Source: a bacterium
GTDB taxonomy: Bacteria > Zhuqueibacterota > QNDG01 > DSAB01
NCBI GenBank assembly: GCA_016931965.1
Contig: JAFGDT010000018.1
Location: 62,001 to 126,000, forward strand
DNA: 64,000 nt
Direction: 5' to 3'
Shown: piece after piece, positions 51,473 through 60,729 of the stretch
How positions within the stretch are numbered: the first letter of the stretch is position 1
Layout: every line of letters begins with the position of its first letter
Translations under genes and position numbers: made by a program
Notes under the pieces: generated by a model
Seen by the model: only the letters and a program-made list of their open reading frames with translations
Told to the model about the DNA's origin: nothing
The model's database searches: none

Positions 51473-51856
51473 ATGAAAAAGAAAATTTTAGTTGTCGATG
51501 ATGTGGACACCATTGCAAGAGTATATGCCCGTTTTTTAGAGAGACAAGGCTATGATGTTCAGATTGCATTTAATGGTGAAGAGGCTTTGTCTGTCTGGGA
51601 ACAATTTAAACCTGATCTGGTTATCAGTGATATTCGTATGCCGAAGATGAGCGGTTTTGAGTTGGCCAATGCACTGCGCCAAAAAAATCCCAAACAAAAA
51701 GTGATTTTAATGACTGGTTATGCTGATGAAGCGGAGGTTTTAGAACAGCAGAAAAGTCATGGATTTCCCTTTTTTACGAAACCCGCAGATCTTCAAACAA
51801 CTGTTACCAAAATTGTTGAAGATGTCCTTGCCGGCAAACCGACTTCCGAAGAGTAG
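51473..51856 (+). CDS. Single-domain response regulator (CheY-like)
   Basis: This 127-residue receiver domain has no output domain. Acidic pocket Asp9/Asp10, phosphoacceptor Asp53 (LVISDIRMPKMSG), Thr81 (LMTGYAD) and Lys103 (FFTKPAD) are all present, so it can be phosphorylated. AGGAGG precedes the ATG. No histidine kinase or chemotaxis gene is nearby, so the partner is elsewhere. A TPR membrane protein follows by 32 bases on the same strand and might be its co-transcribed partner. Confidence 0.92.
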   Translation: MKKKILVVDDVDTIARVYARFLERQGYDVQIAFNGEEALSVWEQFKPDLVISDIRMPKMSGFELANALRQKNPKQKVILMTGYADEAEVLEQQKSHGFPFFTKPADLQTTVTKIVEDVLAGKPTSEE

Positions 51857-51888
51857 AGTGTGAATATGCTTCTATTTCAGGAGTGAAC

Positions 51889-52557
51889 ATGTTACGACCA
51901 AGAAAACGCATTACAAGAAAGGAAATCAAAGAGGACGCACTGGTTACGACCTATTTTAAGATCAGAAAATATGTCCAAAAGCATAGTCGTTATTTGACCA
52001 TTGTATTATTGGCTATTCCTGTTATCATTATAGTGGCTATGATGATGGTTAAAAGCAAAAGGGATGCAGAATTGACGGCATATGCAAGATTGGGGGTTGT
52101 CATACAACCCTACCATTTATCTGATTACTCAACATCCATTGGCGAACTCACACAAATAGTCGATGCTTACCCGGGAACAAAAGCAGCAGGTGAAGCTGTT
52201 TTCTTTCTTGGCAATAGTTACTTTAACATGGGAAATTATGTCCAAGCCGAAACCTATTATCAACTCTATATCGATGATTACTCAGATAATGACCTGTTTT
52301 CGATTTCCAGTATGGCGGGTGTCGCTGCATGCCATGCGGCTCAGGATCGGTTTTATGAAGCAGCACTTCAATACGAGAAAGCGGCGAATCGATATTCTAA
52401 TTTGTTTAATGCGCCTTTTTATCTAAAGGATGCAGCCAGGTGTTACAGGCTTGCAGACGATGTTGAAAAAGCAAAAATGGCTTATCAGGTTATTGTTGAT
52501 CGATATCCCAATTCAGATTTAAAGGATGAAGTCGAATTTATTTTAGAATCCTTATAG
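51889..52557 (+). CDS. Membrane-anchored tetratricopeptide repeat protein
   Basis: From the ATG at 51889 (CAGGAG five bases upstream; a GTG at 51883 overlaps it) the product is 222 residues. The basic N-terminus (RPRKRITRKEIKEDALV) is followed by one membrane helix (about 36-55), then TPR-like repeats such as AVFFLGNSYFNMGNYVQAETYYQLYIDDY and APFYLKDAARCYRLADDVEKAKMAYQVIVDRYP. This resembles YfgM/BamD-type scaffold proteins that face the periplasm. Its function is unknown. It probably shares the transcript of the CheY-like gene. Confidence 0.82.
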   Translation: MLRPRKRITRKEIKEDALVTTYFKIRKYVQKHSRYLTIVLLAIPVIIIVAMMMVKSKRDAELTAYARLGVVIQPYHLSDYSTSIGELTQIVDAYPGTKAAGEAVFFLGNSYFNMGNYVQAETYYQLYIDDYSDNDLFSISSMAGVAACHAAQDRFYEAALQYEKAANRYSNLFNAPFYLKDAARCYRLADDVEKAKMAYQVIVDRYPNSDLKDEVEFILESL

Positions 52558-52604
52558 GAATGAGAAATCAATAGATTCAAAAAACCTATTTTTCTTATTT
52601 CCCC

Positions 52605-52633
52605 TTGCAAAACAAGAATCTTTTTATTATATT
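52605..52633 (+). promoter_or_regulatory. Promoter of the rimP-nusA-infB operon
   Basis: TTGCAA (52605-52610) and TATATT (52628-52633) are separated by 17 bases. The start point would be near 52640, just before the hairpin at 52643, giving a very short leader of about 40 bases. Confidence 0.65.
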
Positions 52634-52642
52634 TTAAATCAG

Positions 52643-52668
52643 AAGTGGGTCAAATACCCACTTTTTTT
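52643..52668 (+). terminator. Terminator-like hairpin in the rimP leader
   Basis: AAGTGGGT (52643-52650) and ACCCACTT (52656-52663) form a perfect eight-base-pair stem with a five-base loop, followed by seven T. The rimP ATG is only ten bases after the U-run. If the promoter at 52605-52633 is right, the hairpin sits at the extreme 5' end of the operon mRNA, too close to the start for normal termination. Otherwise it ends the upstream TPR transcript. Confidence 0.65.
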
Positions 52669-52677
52669 AATGGTTGA

Positions 52678-53148
52678 ATGGTTTGGATGGACAACCTTAG
52701 ACATCAAATAGAGGATCTGGTTAAACGCATTTTGGATGCGGAAGGTTTTCGACTTGTCGATCTGGTAATAAAAGGGAAATCGCCGTTACGTGTTCTTCAA
52801 TTTTTTGTGGATCGAGAGGGCGGTTTAACCATAGCAGATTGTGTCTATTTAAATCGAAAAATTTCCGATCTATTGGCAATGGAATGCGAGGGATTGGATT
52901 ATGGATCATACCGTCTGGAGGTCTCGTCTCCCGGTATTGATCGCGCATTGCGTACTTCGTCGGATTTTGAGAGAAATATCGACCGAATTATATCGGTTTC
53001 ATTTCAATCAGAGAAGGGGACAGAACATATAGAAGGGAAAATCCTTGAAGTAAAGAATGGTTCGGTGTATTTACAACAGGTTGAGGGGGAATCACTGTGC
53101 ATTCCGATTGCCTCAATCGTAAATGCCAAAATCAGAGTCAAATGGTAG
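52678..53148 (+). CDS. rimP: Ribosome maturation factor RimP
   Basis: This 156-residue protein helps assemble the 30S subunit. It has the two RimP domains: the N-terminal part with GFRLVDLVIKGKSPLRVLQFFVDREGGLTIADC and LEVSSPGIDRALRT at the junction, and the C-terminal Sm-like barrel. ATG 52678 or ATG 52687 could start it, and neither has a Shine-Dalgarno. The AU-rich leader and a hairpin just upstream may control entry to the operon. nusA follows directly. Confidence 0.93.
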   Translation: MVWMDNLRHQIEDLVKRILDAEGFRLVDLVIKGKSPLRVLQFFVDREGGLTIADCVYLNRKISDLLAMECEGLDYGSYRLEVSSPGIDRALRTSSDFERNIDRIISVSFQSEKGTEHIEGKILEVKNGSVYLQQVEGESLCIPIASIVNAKIRVKW

Positions 53149-53167
53149 CAAAAAGGGGATACCATTC

Positions 53168-54448
53168 ATGAATATCAATATTGTTGAGGCTGTCACACAG
53201 ATAGCCAAGGAAAGAAATATCAATCGTGATGTGCTCAGTAAAATTTTAGAGAATATTTTTCTCTCTATGATTAAACGGAAGTACGGTACGACAGATAATT
53301 TTGATATTTTTGTGAATATGGAAAAAGGGGAAGTCGAAATCTATCAGGCAAAGACAATTGTTGAAGAAGTCACTGATCCTGTAACAGAAATCCATATTGA
53401 CAAAGCCAAGGAGGTGGAACCGGATCTGGAGGTTGGAGACGAATTTGTTGAGATCATTAATCCAGCCGATTTTGGCAGACGTTTGATTACATCCGCAAAG
53501 CAAAGTTTGAATCAAAAAATACGAGAAGCCGAGAAAGAAGTTCTGTTCGAAGAATTTAAAGATCGCATCGGTGAGATCATTGTGGGTGATGTTCGCCAGA
53601 TCAATCGGGATGAAATATTGATATCCGTTGAACACATGGAGGTGAGTCTTTCCCGATCGGAACAGATTTATAACGAACGTTGTCATCGTGGAGATACCAT
53701 TCGGGCTGTCATTAAAGAGGTCAAGCAGACCAATCGTGGTCCTGAAGTGATTGTTTCGCGAACAGATCCTACATTTCTTATCCGTCTGTTTGAGATCGAA
53801 GTGCCCGAAATTTATGACGGCATTATTGAAATAAAGGGCGTGGCTCGATTTCCGGGAGATCGAGCGAAAGTGGCTGTTGCATCGAATGATAAAAGAATTG
53901 ATGCGGTTGGAGCCTGTGTCGGATTAAAAGGTGTGCGTATTCAGGCGATTGTCAAAGAATTGAATAACGAAAAAATTGATGTCATTAATTGGAGCAGTGA
54001 ACCTGAAATTTTCATCAGCCGGGCTTTGAGTCCCGCAAAACCGTCGAAAATAATTGTAGAAGAGGATCACAAAGCCACCGCCATCATACCGGATGATCAA
54101 ATTTCACTGGCTATTGGAAAGGGAGGTCAGAACAGGCAACTGGCATCCATGTTGGTGGGTTATGAAATCACAACCATTAAGGAATCCGATTGGGAATTAA
54201 GTCAGCAGAAAGAAGAAAAACTATTACTGACAGAAGTGCCTGAATTAACCAAATCGAATCTTGAAAAGCTGCTTGCAGCCGGTTATGAATCTGCTGATGA
54301 AGTACTTGATGCAGGTAAAGAGGTGCTACGGGAGCTAAAAGGATTCGGAGAGAAGACCATTGATAAAATTTTTAATATTTTGAATTCATATTATGAAGAA
54401 GCACCTCAGATGGAGAACAACGAATCAACTGAGATCAATACCGATTAA
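53168..54448 (+). CDS. nusA: Transcription termination/antitermination factor NusA
   Basis: The ATG at 53168 has AAGGGG upstream and gives 426 residues; the frame extends back into rimP without support. It contains the N-terminal RNA-polymerase domain (about 1-125), S1 (about 130-195, VGDVRQINRDEILISVE), KH1 and KH2 (PGDRAKVAVAS, GACVGLKGVRIQAI, LAIGKGGQNRQLASML), and a C-terminal helix-hairpin-helix region (VLRELKGFGEKTIDKIF). It modulates pausing and termination and binds the growing RNA. Order rimP-nusA-infB is conserved widely. Confidence 0.95.
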   Translation: MNINIVEAVTQIAKERNINRDVLSKILENIFLSMIKRKYGTTDNFDIFVNMEKGEVEIYQAKTIVEEVTDPVTEIHIDKAKEVEPDLEVGDEFVEIINPADFGRRLITSAKQSLNQKIREAEKEVLFEEFKDRIGEIIVGDVRQINRDEILISVEHMEVSLSRSEQIYNERCHRGDTIRAVIKEVKQTNRGPEVIVSRTDPTFLIRLFEIEVPEIYDGIIEIKGVARFPGDRAKVAVASNDKRIDAVGACVGLKGVRIQAIVKELNNEKIDVINWSSEPEIFISRALSPAKPSKIIVEEDHKATAIIPDDQISLAIGKGGQNRQLASMLVGYEITTIKESDWELSQQKEEKLLLTEVPELTKSNLEKLLAAGYESADEVLDAGKEVLRELKGFGEKTIDKIFNILNSYYEEAPQMENNESTEINTD

Positions 54449-54474
54449 GGATATATCCGTTTCGTGGAGTGGAT

Positions 54475-57093
54475 TTGAATAAAGAATCCAAAAAAAATGT
54501 TAAAAAGAAAAGAGTCTATCAGGTTGCCAAGGAATTTGCAATCTCGAATGAGGCTTTGATTCATTTTCTTCAGGAACAGGATTTCAATGTGCGAAATCAC
54601 ATGGCTCCTTTGAGTGATGAGATGTATGATAAGGTGTGTGAATTTTTTGTCAGAGAAGAGGTTGAAGTTGAAAAGGAACCCGATTTCAGGAGGCGTTTAA
54701 AGGAGAAACGGAATGAAGAGGAAGCGAGGATAGAAGCTGTTCGACACGAGATTGATGAGGTTCTTGAACGTTCAAAAGGAGATGTTTTTGAGCGGGTCGA
54801 GATCATTCCGAAAGAAAAACCGAAAAAGTTCAAAGCTGTTCGGAGGGGAATGAAACCAGTCCAGAAAGTAGATAAAGAAACGGTTGAGATTCCTGAAAAA
54901 TTGGAAGTGAAGGATAAAGATGAAAAGATTGCTATAAAGAAAGAAAAAAAGGTTGATGAGAAAAAGAAATACGTAGAAAAAGAAGTTGTTCATGAAAAAC
55001 CGAAACGGTTTTTAAAACGAAGACCCAAACCTGCGAAAAGAGCCGATAAGAAAATACCCAAATTAGATGAAGAGTTTGAAAAAGAAGGCAAGGTCAAAAA
55101 GAAACGGAAGAAATACGCTTTTCCTTCAAAAGATATTGAAGTTCAAAAGGAAGAAACAGGTGTTCTTGCCCCTTCAAGAAAGAAGCGGAAACGAAAACGG
55201 AGAAAACCGGCTGTCAAAATCGATGAAAAAGAGATCAGTGCTTCCATCAAAGAAACACTGGCAAAGATGAGCGAGACACCGAAGCGTAAACGGAAGAAGA
55301 AGGAAAAAAGTACAGAGGAAGTTGTTGCCAAAGAAGAAAATGTGATCTGGACTACGGAATTTACTTCTGTTGCGGAACTGGCGAATTTGATGAATGTGGA
55401 TTCCAGTGAGGTTATTCAGGCCTGTATATCTTTGGGTTTGATGGTAACCATCAACCAGCGGCTTGATCATGATACGATTTTGATGGTGGTGGATGAATTT
55501 GGATTTGATGTTAGATTTTTAACCGAGTACGGTGAAGAGCCGGGCGATTTGGTTGAAGAAGAAGAAGAAAATCCCGATTTGTTGGAACCCCGTCCGCCTG
55601 TTGTCACCATCATGGGGCATGTGGATCACGGCAAAACCTCTCTTCTCGATTATATACGGGAAAGTAATATCATCGCTGGAGAATCGGGAGGCATTACTCA
55701 GCATATCGGCGCTTATGAAGTCTCTCTTGGCAATAAAAAAATTACTTTTCTTGATACACCGGGTCATAAAGCTTTCACAGCGATGCGGGCCAGAGGTGCT
55801 CAAGTCACAGATATTGTCATTCTGGTGGTTGCTGCGGATGACAGCGTGATGCCTCAAACCATCGAAGCCATTAATCACGCCAGGGCGGCAGGTGTTCCAA
55901 TTGTTGTGGCTATTAATAAAATCGATAAACCCAATGCCAATCCTGATCTGATTAAACAACAACTCTCAGAGCAAAAAGTTCTTGTCGAAGATTGGGGTGG
56001 AAAAGTACAGGGCATATGTGTTTCAGCGAAGACGGGCGAAGGTATTGATCTTCTCATGGAAAGTATTCTTTTAGAAGCAGAGTTGCTTGAATTAAAAGCC
56101 AATCCAAACTGTAAAGCCAAAGCGGTTGTGATTGAGGCAAGAAGAGAAAAAGGAAAAGGCATTGTGAGTACTTTATTGGTGCAAAAAGGCACATTAAAAA
56201 AGGGAGATGCCTTCGTGGCGGGTCAATACAGCGGTCGCGTGAGAGCCATGTTTAATGAAAGAGATCATACTATAGAAAATGCTCCTCCTTCAACACCAGT
56301 ACAGGTTTTGGGTTTTGCAGGCATGCCACAAGCCGGTGATGTTTTAACCGTTGTCGATTTGGAACAGGATGCCCGTCAGATCAGTGTCCGACGTCAACAA
56401 TTGAAACGCGAGCAAAGTTTTCGCCAAATTCGCAGATTGACTCTGGATCAAATTTCAAAGCATATTGCCGAAGGGAAAATAAAAGAGCTTTCGATTATCA
56501 TCAAGGCCGATGTTGATGGATCATTGGAAGCCGTCAGCGATTCTCTTATGGAATTATCAACGGAAGATGTTGCTGTCCGGATTATCCATCGCGGTGTGGG
56601 CACAATTACAGAGTCGGATGTTTTATTGGCAGAGGCTTCTCAAGCCGTTATTTTCGGATTTCATGTGGGTCCAAATCCACAGGCAAAAGAACTTGCTCAG
56701 AAAGAGGAAATCGATATTCGCCTCTATAAGGTGATTTACGATATTGTCAATGACGTCAAACTCGCCCTTTCAGGACTTTTAGAACCGGATATCAGTGAAG
56801 AAGTTATCGGTACCATTGAAATCAGAGAGATTTTTAAAGCATCCCGCCTGGGTCTTATTGCAGGCTGTTATGTGCAATCCGGCAAGGTCGTAAGAAACGA
56901 TCTGGCCCGTGTTTACCGGAACGATGAGATAATCTATGAAGGCAAGGTTGCCTCTCTTAAACGATTTAAGGAAGATGTTAAAGAGGTCACTTCGGGATTC
57001 GAGTGTGGACTTACATTCGAGAATTTCAAGAACATTCAGGTTGGAGATACGGTCGAAGTTTATAAAATTGTTGAAACAGCGAGAACACTTTAA
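54475..57093 (+). CDS. infB: Translation initiation factor IF-2
   Basis: This 872-residue GTPase brings fMet-tRNA to the 30S subunit. The N-terminal IF2_N helix (KKRVYQVAKEFAISNEALIHFLQEQDF) is followed by about 250 residues of highly charged, Lys/Glu-rich linker, a second IF2_N-like segment (TSVAELANLMNVDSSEVIQACISLG), then the G domain near residue 380 (GHVDHGKTSLLD, DTPGHKAF, NKIDKP, SAKTGEGI) and the C-terminal domains. TTG at 54475 is five bases after GGAG and gives a family-like start; GTG at 54469 overlaps that site and is the alternative. Confidence 0.95.
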   Translation: MNKESKKNVKKKRVYQVAKEFAISNEALIHFLQEQDFNVRNHMAPLSDEMYDKVCEFFVREEVEVEKEPDFRRRLKEKRNEEEARIEAVRHEIDEVLERSKGDVFERVEIIPKEKPKKFKAVRRGMKPVQKVDKETVEIPEKLEVKDKDEKIAIKKEKKVDEKKKYVEKEVVHEKPKRFLKRRPKPAKRADKKIPKLDEEFEKEGKVKKKRKKYAFPSKDIEVQKEETGVLAPSRKKRKRKRRKPAVKIDEKEISASIKETLAKMSETPKRKRKKKEKSTEEVVAKEENVIWTTEFTSVAELANLMNVDSSEVIQACISLGLMVTINQRLDHDTILMVVDEFGFDVRFLTEYGEEPGDLVEEEEENPDLLEPRPPVVTIMGHVDHGKTSLLDYIRESNIIAGESGGITQHIGAYEVSLGNKKITFLDTPGHKAFTAMRARGAQVTDIVILVVAADDSVMPQTIEAINHARAAGVPIVVAINKIDKPNANPDLIKQQLSEQKVLVEDWGGKVQGICVSAKTGEGIDLLMESILLEAELLELKANPNCKAKAVVIEARREKGKGIVSTLLVQKGTLKKGDAFVAGQYSGRVRAMFNERDHTIENAPPSTPVQVLGFAGMPQAGDVLTVVDLEQDARQISVRRQQLKREQSFRQIRRLTLDQISKHIAEGKIKELSIIIKADVDGSLEAVSDSLMELSTEDVAVRIIHRGVGTITESDVLLAEASQAVIFGFHVGPNPQAKELAQKEEIDIRLYKVIYDIVNDVKLALSGLLEPDISEEVIGTIEIREIFKASRLGLIAGCYVQSGKVVRNDLARVYRNDEIIYEGKVASLKRFKEDVKEVTSGFECGLTFENFKNIQVGDTVEVYKIVETARTL

Positions 57094-57096
57094 ACG

Positions 57097-57378
57097 ATGC
57101 TCATTGGAACAATGAAAATTGAGCTGTTTTTCCCTGAGATATTTTCTTTGAAAGAAAAACGTTTTATTCTTAAAAGTTTAAAAACGAAAATTCAGAATCA
57201 ATTTAATGTGTCTGTTGCTGAAGTTGATTTTCATGATAAATGGCAGCGTTCTTGTTTGGGCATTGCCTGCGTGTCCAATGATCGGCGCTTTCTCGATTCA
57301 ACTTTATCCAAAGTGATGAATTCTATTTCCAGGGAAGACCAAGTTGAGATTATGGATCACGTTACAGAAATTTTATGA
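57097..57378 (+). CDS. DUF503 family protein (YlxP-like)
   Basis: This 93-residue protein has the DUF503 pattern: an N-terminal strand with MLIGTMKIELFFPEIFSLKEKRFILKSLKTKIQNQFNVSVAEVDFHDKWQRSCLGIACVS. It is often encoded between infB and rbfA, as here, starting three bases after infB. Its exact role is not known; its position points to ribosome biogenesis. The ATG at 57097 is the only sensible start. Confidence 0.9.
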   Translation: MLIGTMKIELFFPEIFSLKEKRFILKSLKTKIQNQFNVSVAEVDFHDKWQRSCLGIACVSNDRRFLDSTLSKVMNSISREDQVEIMDHVTEIL

Positions 57379-57450
57379 TGGGCGGTCGAAAAGGTGTTTG
57401 AATAGAACCATTGACTTGCTAAAATGAAGTATGTGAAATAGAATGTGAAT

Positions 57451-57819
57451 ATGATGTTAAACCGGTCTAGAAGAATTTCAGAACTATTAAAATCTGAAAT
57501 CAGTGATATCATAGGAAAACGCCTCAAAGATCCATTGGTCGGATTTGTGACAATTACGGATGTGGTTCTCTCGGATGATTTAAGAATAGCCAAAGTATAT
57601 TTCAGTGTTTTGGGTGACGCGGATAAAAAAAGAGACTCGCTCAAAGGTCTGGAAAGAGCACGCGCTTTCATTCAGAATGAATTGGGTTCACGGGTGCGTT
57701 TGCGGTATTTGCCTGTTTTACATTTTTATCTTGATGAGAGTTGGAATTACGGTTCCCGGATTGACCAAATTATTGATCGTCTTCAACACGATGAACCTTC
57801 ACACTCGTGTGATATTTGA
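57451..57819 (+). CDS. rbfA: Ribosome-binding factor A
   Basis: This protein of about 122 residues has the KH-type RbfA fold: RSRRISELLKSEISDIIGKRLKDPLVGFVTITDVVLSDDLRIAKVYFSVLG, the core of the family, then the C-terminal VLHFYLDESWNYGSRIDQIIDRL. It helps mature the 5' end of 16S rRNA. Start is uncertain among GTG 57445, ATG 57451 and ATG 57454, since no clear Shine-Dalgarno exists. The next gene starts six bases after the stop. Confidence 0.93.
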   Translation: MMLNRSRRISELLKSEISDIIGKRLKDPLVGFVTITDVVLSDDLRIAKVYFSVLGDADKKRDSLKGLERARAFIQNELGSRVRLRYLPVLHFYLDESWNYGSRIDQIIDRLQHDEPSHSCDI

Positions 57820-57825
57820 AATATA

Positions 57826-58812
57826 ATGGAGAAAAAGCATATTCAGAAAAAACAAATTATTTCCGATATTCAGGCATTTATACAGGAAGAAAATGATTTT
57901 TTAGTGACCACACATGTGAATCCGGATGGTGATTCCATGGCCTCCGCATTGGCATTTGGAGCGCTTCTCAATCATTTCAATAGAAATTATATCATTCTTT
58001 TAGATGATGCTGTTCCCAAAAAATTCAGCTTTTTGCCAGAAATTGATAAGGTTATTCGTTATGATTCACAAAAGTTTGCTCATCCCATCAATCATGTGGT
58101 TGTTTTGGACTCATCTGATTTGGGTCGAATCGGAACCATTCAGGAAATCATTCGTCCAGAAATGAACATCATCAACATTGACCATCATGCGAGTAATCAG
58201 CAATATGGTCATTTTAATATTGTGGATCAACAAGAAAGCAGTACAGCTGAAATTGTGTATACCATCTATTCTTTATTAGATGTCCCCATTACACCCGATA
58301 TTGCCACTTTTTTTTATACGGGCATTTTATGCGATACGGGCCGTTTTCTTTTCCCCAATACAACTTACCGGTCATTACAAATTTGCGCTGAAATGGTTCA
58401 AAAAGGCGCACGACCGGGATATATCGCGGAGCAGCTTTATTGCAAAACTTCTCCCGAAACCATTCGGGCACTCAATAATGCTCTTTCAACGATTAAGTTT
58501 CATTTTAACGGATTGGTTTCCTGTATTTATCTTACAAACGGTATTTTTGCATCATATGAGAAAATAGATACAGAGGGTTTTGTTGATTATCTACTCGCCA
58601 TAGACGGTACAGAAGTTGAATTTTTTATGATTGAATTCGAACCTAACATGCACCGTGTCAGTTTTCGATCAAAGAATCGTGTGGATGTGAATAAAGTTGC
58701 GGAGAAATTTGGGGGTGGAGGTCATGCACGGGCCTCGGGTTGTGTTATTCCAGGGACAACGGATGAAGTGAAGAAAAAAATCCTTAAGGTATTGGAATCC
58801 TATTTTTCATGA
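57826..58812 (+). CDS. nrnA: DHH-family nanoRNase/pAp phosphatase (NrnA-like)
   Basis: This 328-residue DHH/DHHA1 phosphoesterase degrades short oligoribonucleotides and/or pAp. Metal motifs are THVNPDGDSMASALAFG (residues about 26-42), VVLDSSD, INIDHHASNQQYG, and TGILCDTGRF. The DHHA1 substrate motif GGGGHARASGC is near the C-terminus. It often lies between rbfA and truB, as here. Its stop overlaps the truB ATG (ATGA). Confidence 0.93.
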   Translation: MEKKHIQKKQIISDIQAFIQEENDFLVTTHVNPDGDSMASALAFGALLNHFNRNYIILLDDAVPKKFSFLPEIDKVIRYDSQKFAHPINHVVVLDSSDLGRIGTIQEIIRPEMNIINIDHHASNQQYGHFNIVDQQESSTAEIVYTIYSLLDVPITPDIATFFYTGILCDTGRFLFPNTTYRSLQICAEMVQKGARPGYIAEQLYCKTSPETIRALNNALSTIKFHFNGLVSCIYLTNGIFASYEKIDTEGFVDYLLAIDGTEVEFFMIEFEPNMHRVSFRSKNRVDVNKVAEKFGGGGHARASGCVIPGTTDEVKKKILKVLESYFS

Positions 58813-59513
58813 ATCAGCCATTACAGAAATCGTATTTGATGGGTGGTGATACACTCAATGTGAATAAACCATTGGGATTATCATCATTTGGTGTCGTTAA
58901 ACGGATTCGACGGTGGACCGGTTATAAAAAGGTTGGCCATGCCGGTACGCTGGACCCTTCGGCAACCGGCGTTTTGATTGTTTGTACAGGACGATCAACA
59001 AAACAGATTTCTCGATATATGGATATGGTGAAAGAATATCAGGGTCTTATCGAATTGGGTAAGCGAACAACAACCGATGATGGTGAAGGAGAAGTTATTG
59101 AATGCAAACCGATTCCTGAACTGTCATCGGATGATGTTTTATCTGCTTTGTTCCAGTTTGTGGGAAAGATTAAGCAGATCCCTCCCCAATATTCGGCCAT
59201 CAAATGGAAGGGTCAGAGGTCTTATCGGTTGGCGCGTCGAGGACACTATATTCCATTAAGAGCAAGATGGGTTGACATTTACGATATTCAAATGATTGAT
59301 TGGGAATCCCCTTTTTTAAGGTTTCAGGTAGCCTGTTCCAAAGGAACTTATATCCGCGCCCTGGCAAGAGATATCGGCAATTGTCTGGGTACAGGCGCTT
59401 ATCTTAAAGCCCTGGTGCGGACACGGGTGGGTCCATTCACCATAGGGAAAAGTCAATCATTGGATCAAATAAAAACATTTTATGAAAACGATGCAAGTTT
59501 ATCACGCTATTGA
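58809..59513 (+). CDS. truB: tRNA pseudouridine(55) synthase, short form
   Basis: This 234-residue enzyme makes pseudouridine 55 in the T-loop of tRNA. The catalytic Asp49 is in GHAGTLDPSATGVL. The KxPG-like NVNKPLGLSSF, the YSAIKWKGQRSYRLARRG segment and CSKGTYIRALARDIG are family signatures. It stops soon after the catalytic fold and lacks the C-terminal PUA-type domain present in E. coli TruB. The ATG overlaps the nrnA stop, and its 3' end overlaps ribF by 32 bases. Confidence 0.93.
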   Translation: MNQPLQKSYLMGGDTLNVNKPLGLSSFGVVKRIRRWTGYKKVGHAGTLDPSATGVLIVCTGRSTKQISRYMDMVKEYQGLIELGKRTTTDDGEGEVIECKPIPELSSDDVLSALFQFVGKIKQIPPQYSAIKWKGQRSYRLARRGHYIPLRARWVDIYDIQMIDWESPFLRFQVACSKGTYIRALARDIGNCLGTGAYLKALVRTRVGPFTIGKSQSLDQIKTFYENDASLSRY

Positions 59514-60432
59514 TCAGATCCCATATGAAAAAGGTTCTTGCCTGACGATTGGCACTTTTGATGGGATTCATCTGGGACATCAAAAAATCATTGGGGAACT
59601 TGTTCAAAGGTCTCATCAAAAGAAGGGGCGAAGCGTTTTAATCACATTTCATCCGCATCCACAATTGGTTATTCAGAAAAAAACGAACCCGATCGATCTT
59701 TTAACACCCATAGAGGAGAAACTTACGATATTAGAAGGATTGGGGCTTGATGCGGTTCTTGTTATTCCTTTTACAGACGAACTGGTCAATATGGAACCGG
59801 AGATTTTTGTTGATAAAGTATTGGTTCAGTCTGTTGGTGTTTCAGAATTTATCCTCGGATATAATCATGTTTTTGGTCGTGGACAGAGAGGTGATGTTAA
59901 ACTCATCGGTGAATTGGGCAAGCACCATCATTTTACCGTGGAAGTTATCGGGCCGGTAAGCATCAGCGGGGATATCATCAGCAGTACAAAGATACGTCAA
60001 ATGCTTCATCAAGGGGACATAATCAAAGCCAATCAATACTTAGGACGGAACTATCGCCTTGAAGGAATCGTTAAAAAAGGCAATCATATTGGTCAAAAAC
60101 TCGGTTTTCCAACTGCGAATATCAAAGTGATTGGAGAGCACAAACTGCTCCCGAAAAATGGCGTATATGCTGTATTGATCGATATCGAAGACGGACAGTT
60201 TTCTGGAATGGCCAATATCGGTTACAGGCCCACTGTGAATGGTAAACATCAGGAAACAGAAGTGCATATACATTATTTTTCAGGCGATCTTTACCATCAG
60301 CATATTGCAGTTGAATTTATTCAGCGCATTCGCGATGAAAGACAATTTGAGTCAACGGGGGCATTGATTTCCCAAATCGAACGAGATCGCATCAATTCAA
60401 TAGAGATGTTATCAAAAAATATGAGGAGGTAA
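59482..60432 (+). CDS. ribF: Bifunctional riboflavin kinase / FAD synthetase
   Basis: This 316-residue enzyme makes FMN and then FAD from riboflavin. The FAD synthetase domain (about 1-180) has [40 protein letters not shown] and [14 protein letters not shown]. The riboflavin kinase domain (about 185-310) has [18 protein letters not shown] and [15 protein letters not shown] 59482 or ATG 59491 could start it; both lie inside truB. rpsO follows after two bases, the conserved truB-ribF-rpsO order. Confidence 0.95.
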   Translation: MKTMQVYHAIDQIPYEKGSCLTIGTFDGIHLGHQKIIGELVQRSHQKKGRSVLITFHPHPQLVIQKKTNPIDLLTPIEEKLTILEGLGLDAVLVIPFTDELVNMEPEIFVDKVLVQSVGVSEFILGYNHVFGRGQRGDVKLIGELGKHHHFTVEVIGPVSISGDIISSTKIRQMLHQGDIIKANQYLGRNYRLEGIVKKGNHIGQKLGFPTANIKVIGEHKLLPKNGVYAVLIDIEDGQFSGMANIGYRPTVNGKHQETEVHIHYFSGDLYHQHIAVEFIQRIRDERQFESTGALISQIERDRINSIEMLSKNMRR

Positions 60433-60434
60433 GA

Positions 60435-60704
60435 ATGGGTTTAGATAAAGAGCAGAAAGCGGAAATTATCAGCCAGTACGGCAGTACGGACCATGATACA
60501 GGCAATACAAAGGTTCAGATTGCTCTCTTAACAAAACGAATTAACGAACTGACTGAGCACTTCAATGTGCATAAGAAGGATCAGCACTCACGCAGAGGTT
60601 TGTTGAAATTGGTTGGGAAAAGACGAAGGTTGTTGGACTATTTGATTAAAAAAGATATTGAAAGTTATCGCAAGCTGATTCAAGATTTGGGTATTCGAAG
60701 ATAA
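60435..60704 (+). CDS. rpsO: 30S ribosomal protein S15
   Basis: This 89-residue S15 binds 16S rRNA early in 30S assembly. It has the conserved [24 protein letters not shown] and [20 protein letters not shown] segments. AGGAGG at the end of ribF serves as its ribosome-binding site. The usual next gene, pnp, does not follow; an ABC-transporter gene does. No terminator hairpin is visible between them. Confidence 0.96.
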   Translation: MGLDKEQKAEIISQYGSTDHDTGNTKVQIALLTKRINELTEHFNVHKKDQHSRRGLLKLVGKRRRLLDYLIKKDIESYRKLIQDLGIRR

Positions 60705-60729
60705 GGTTAAACACAACGGAGGTTGAAAG

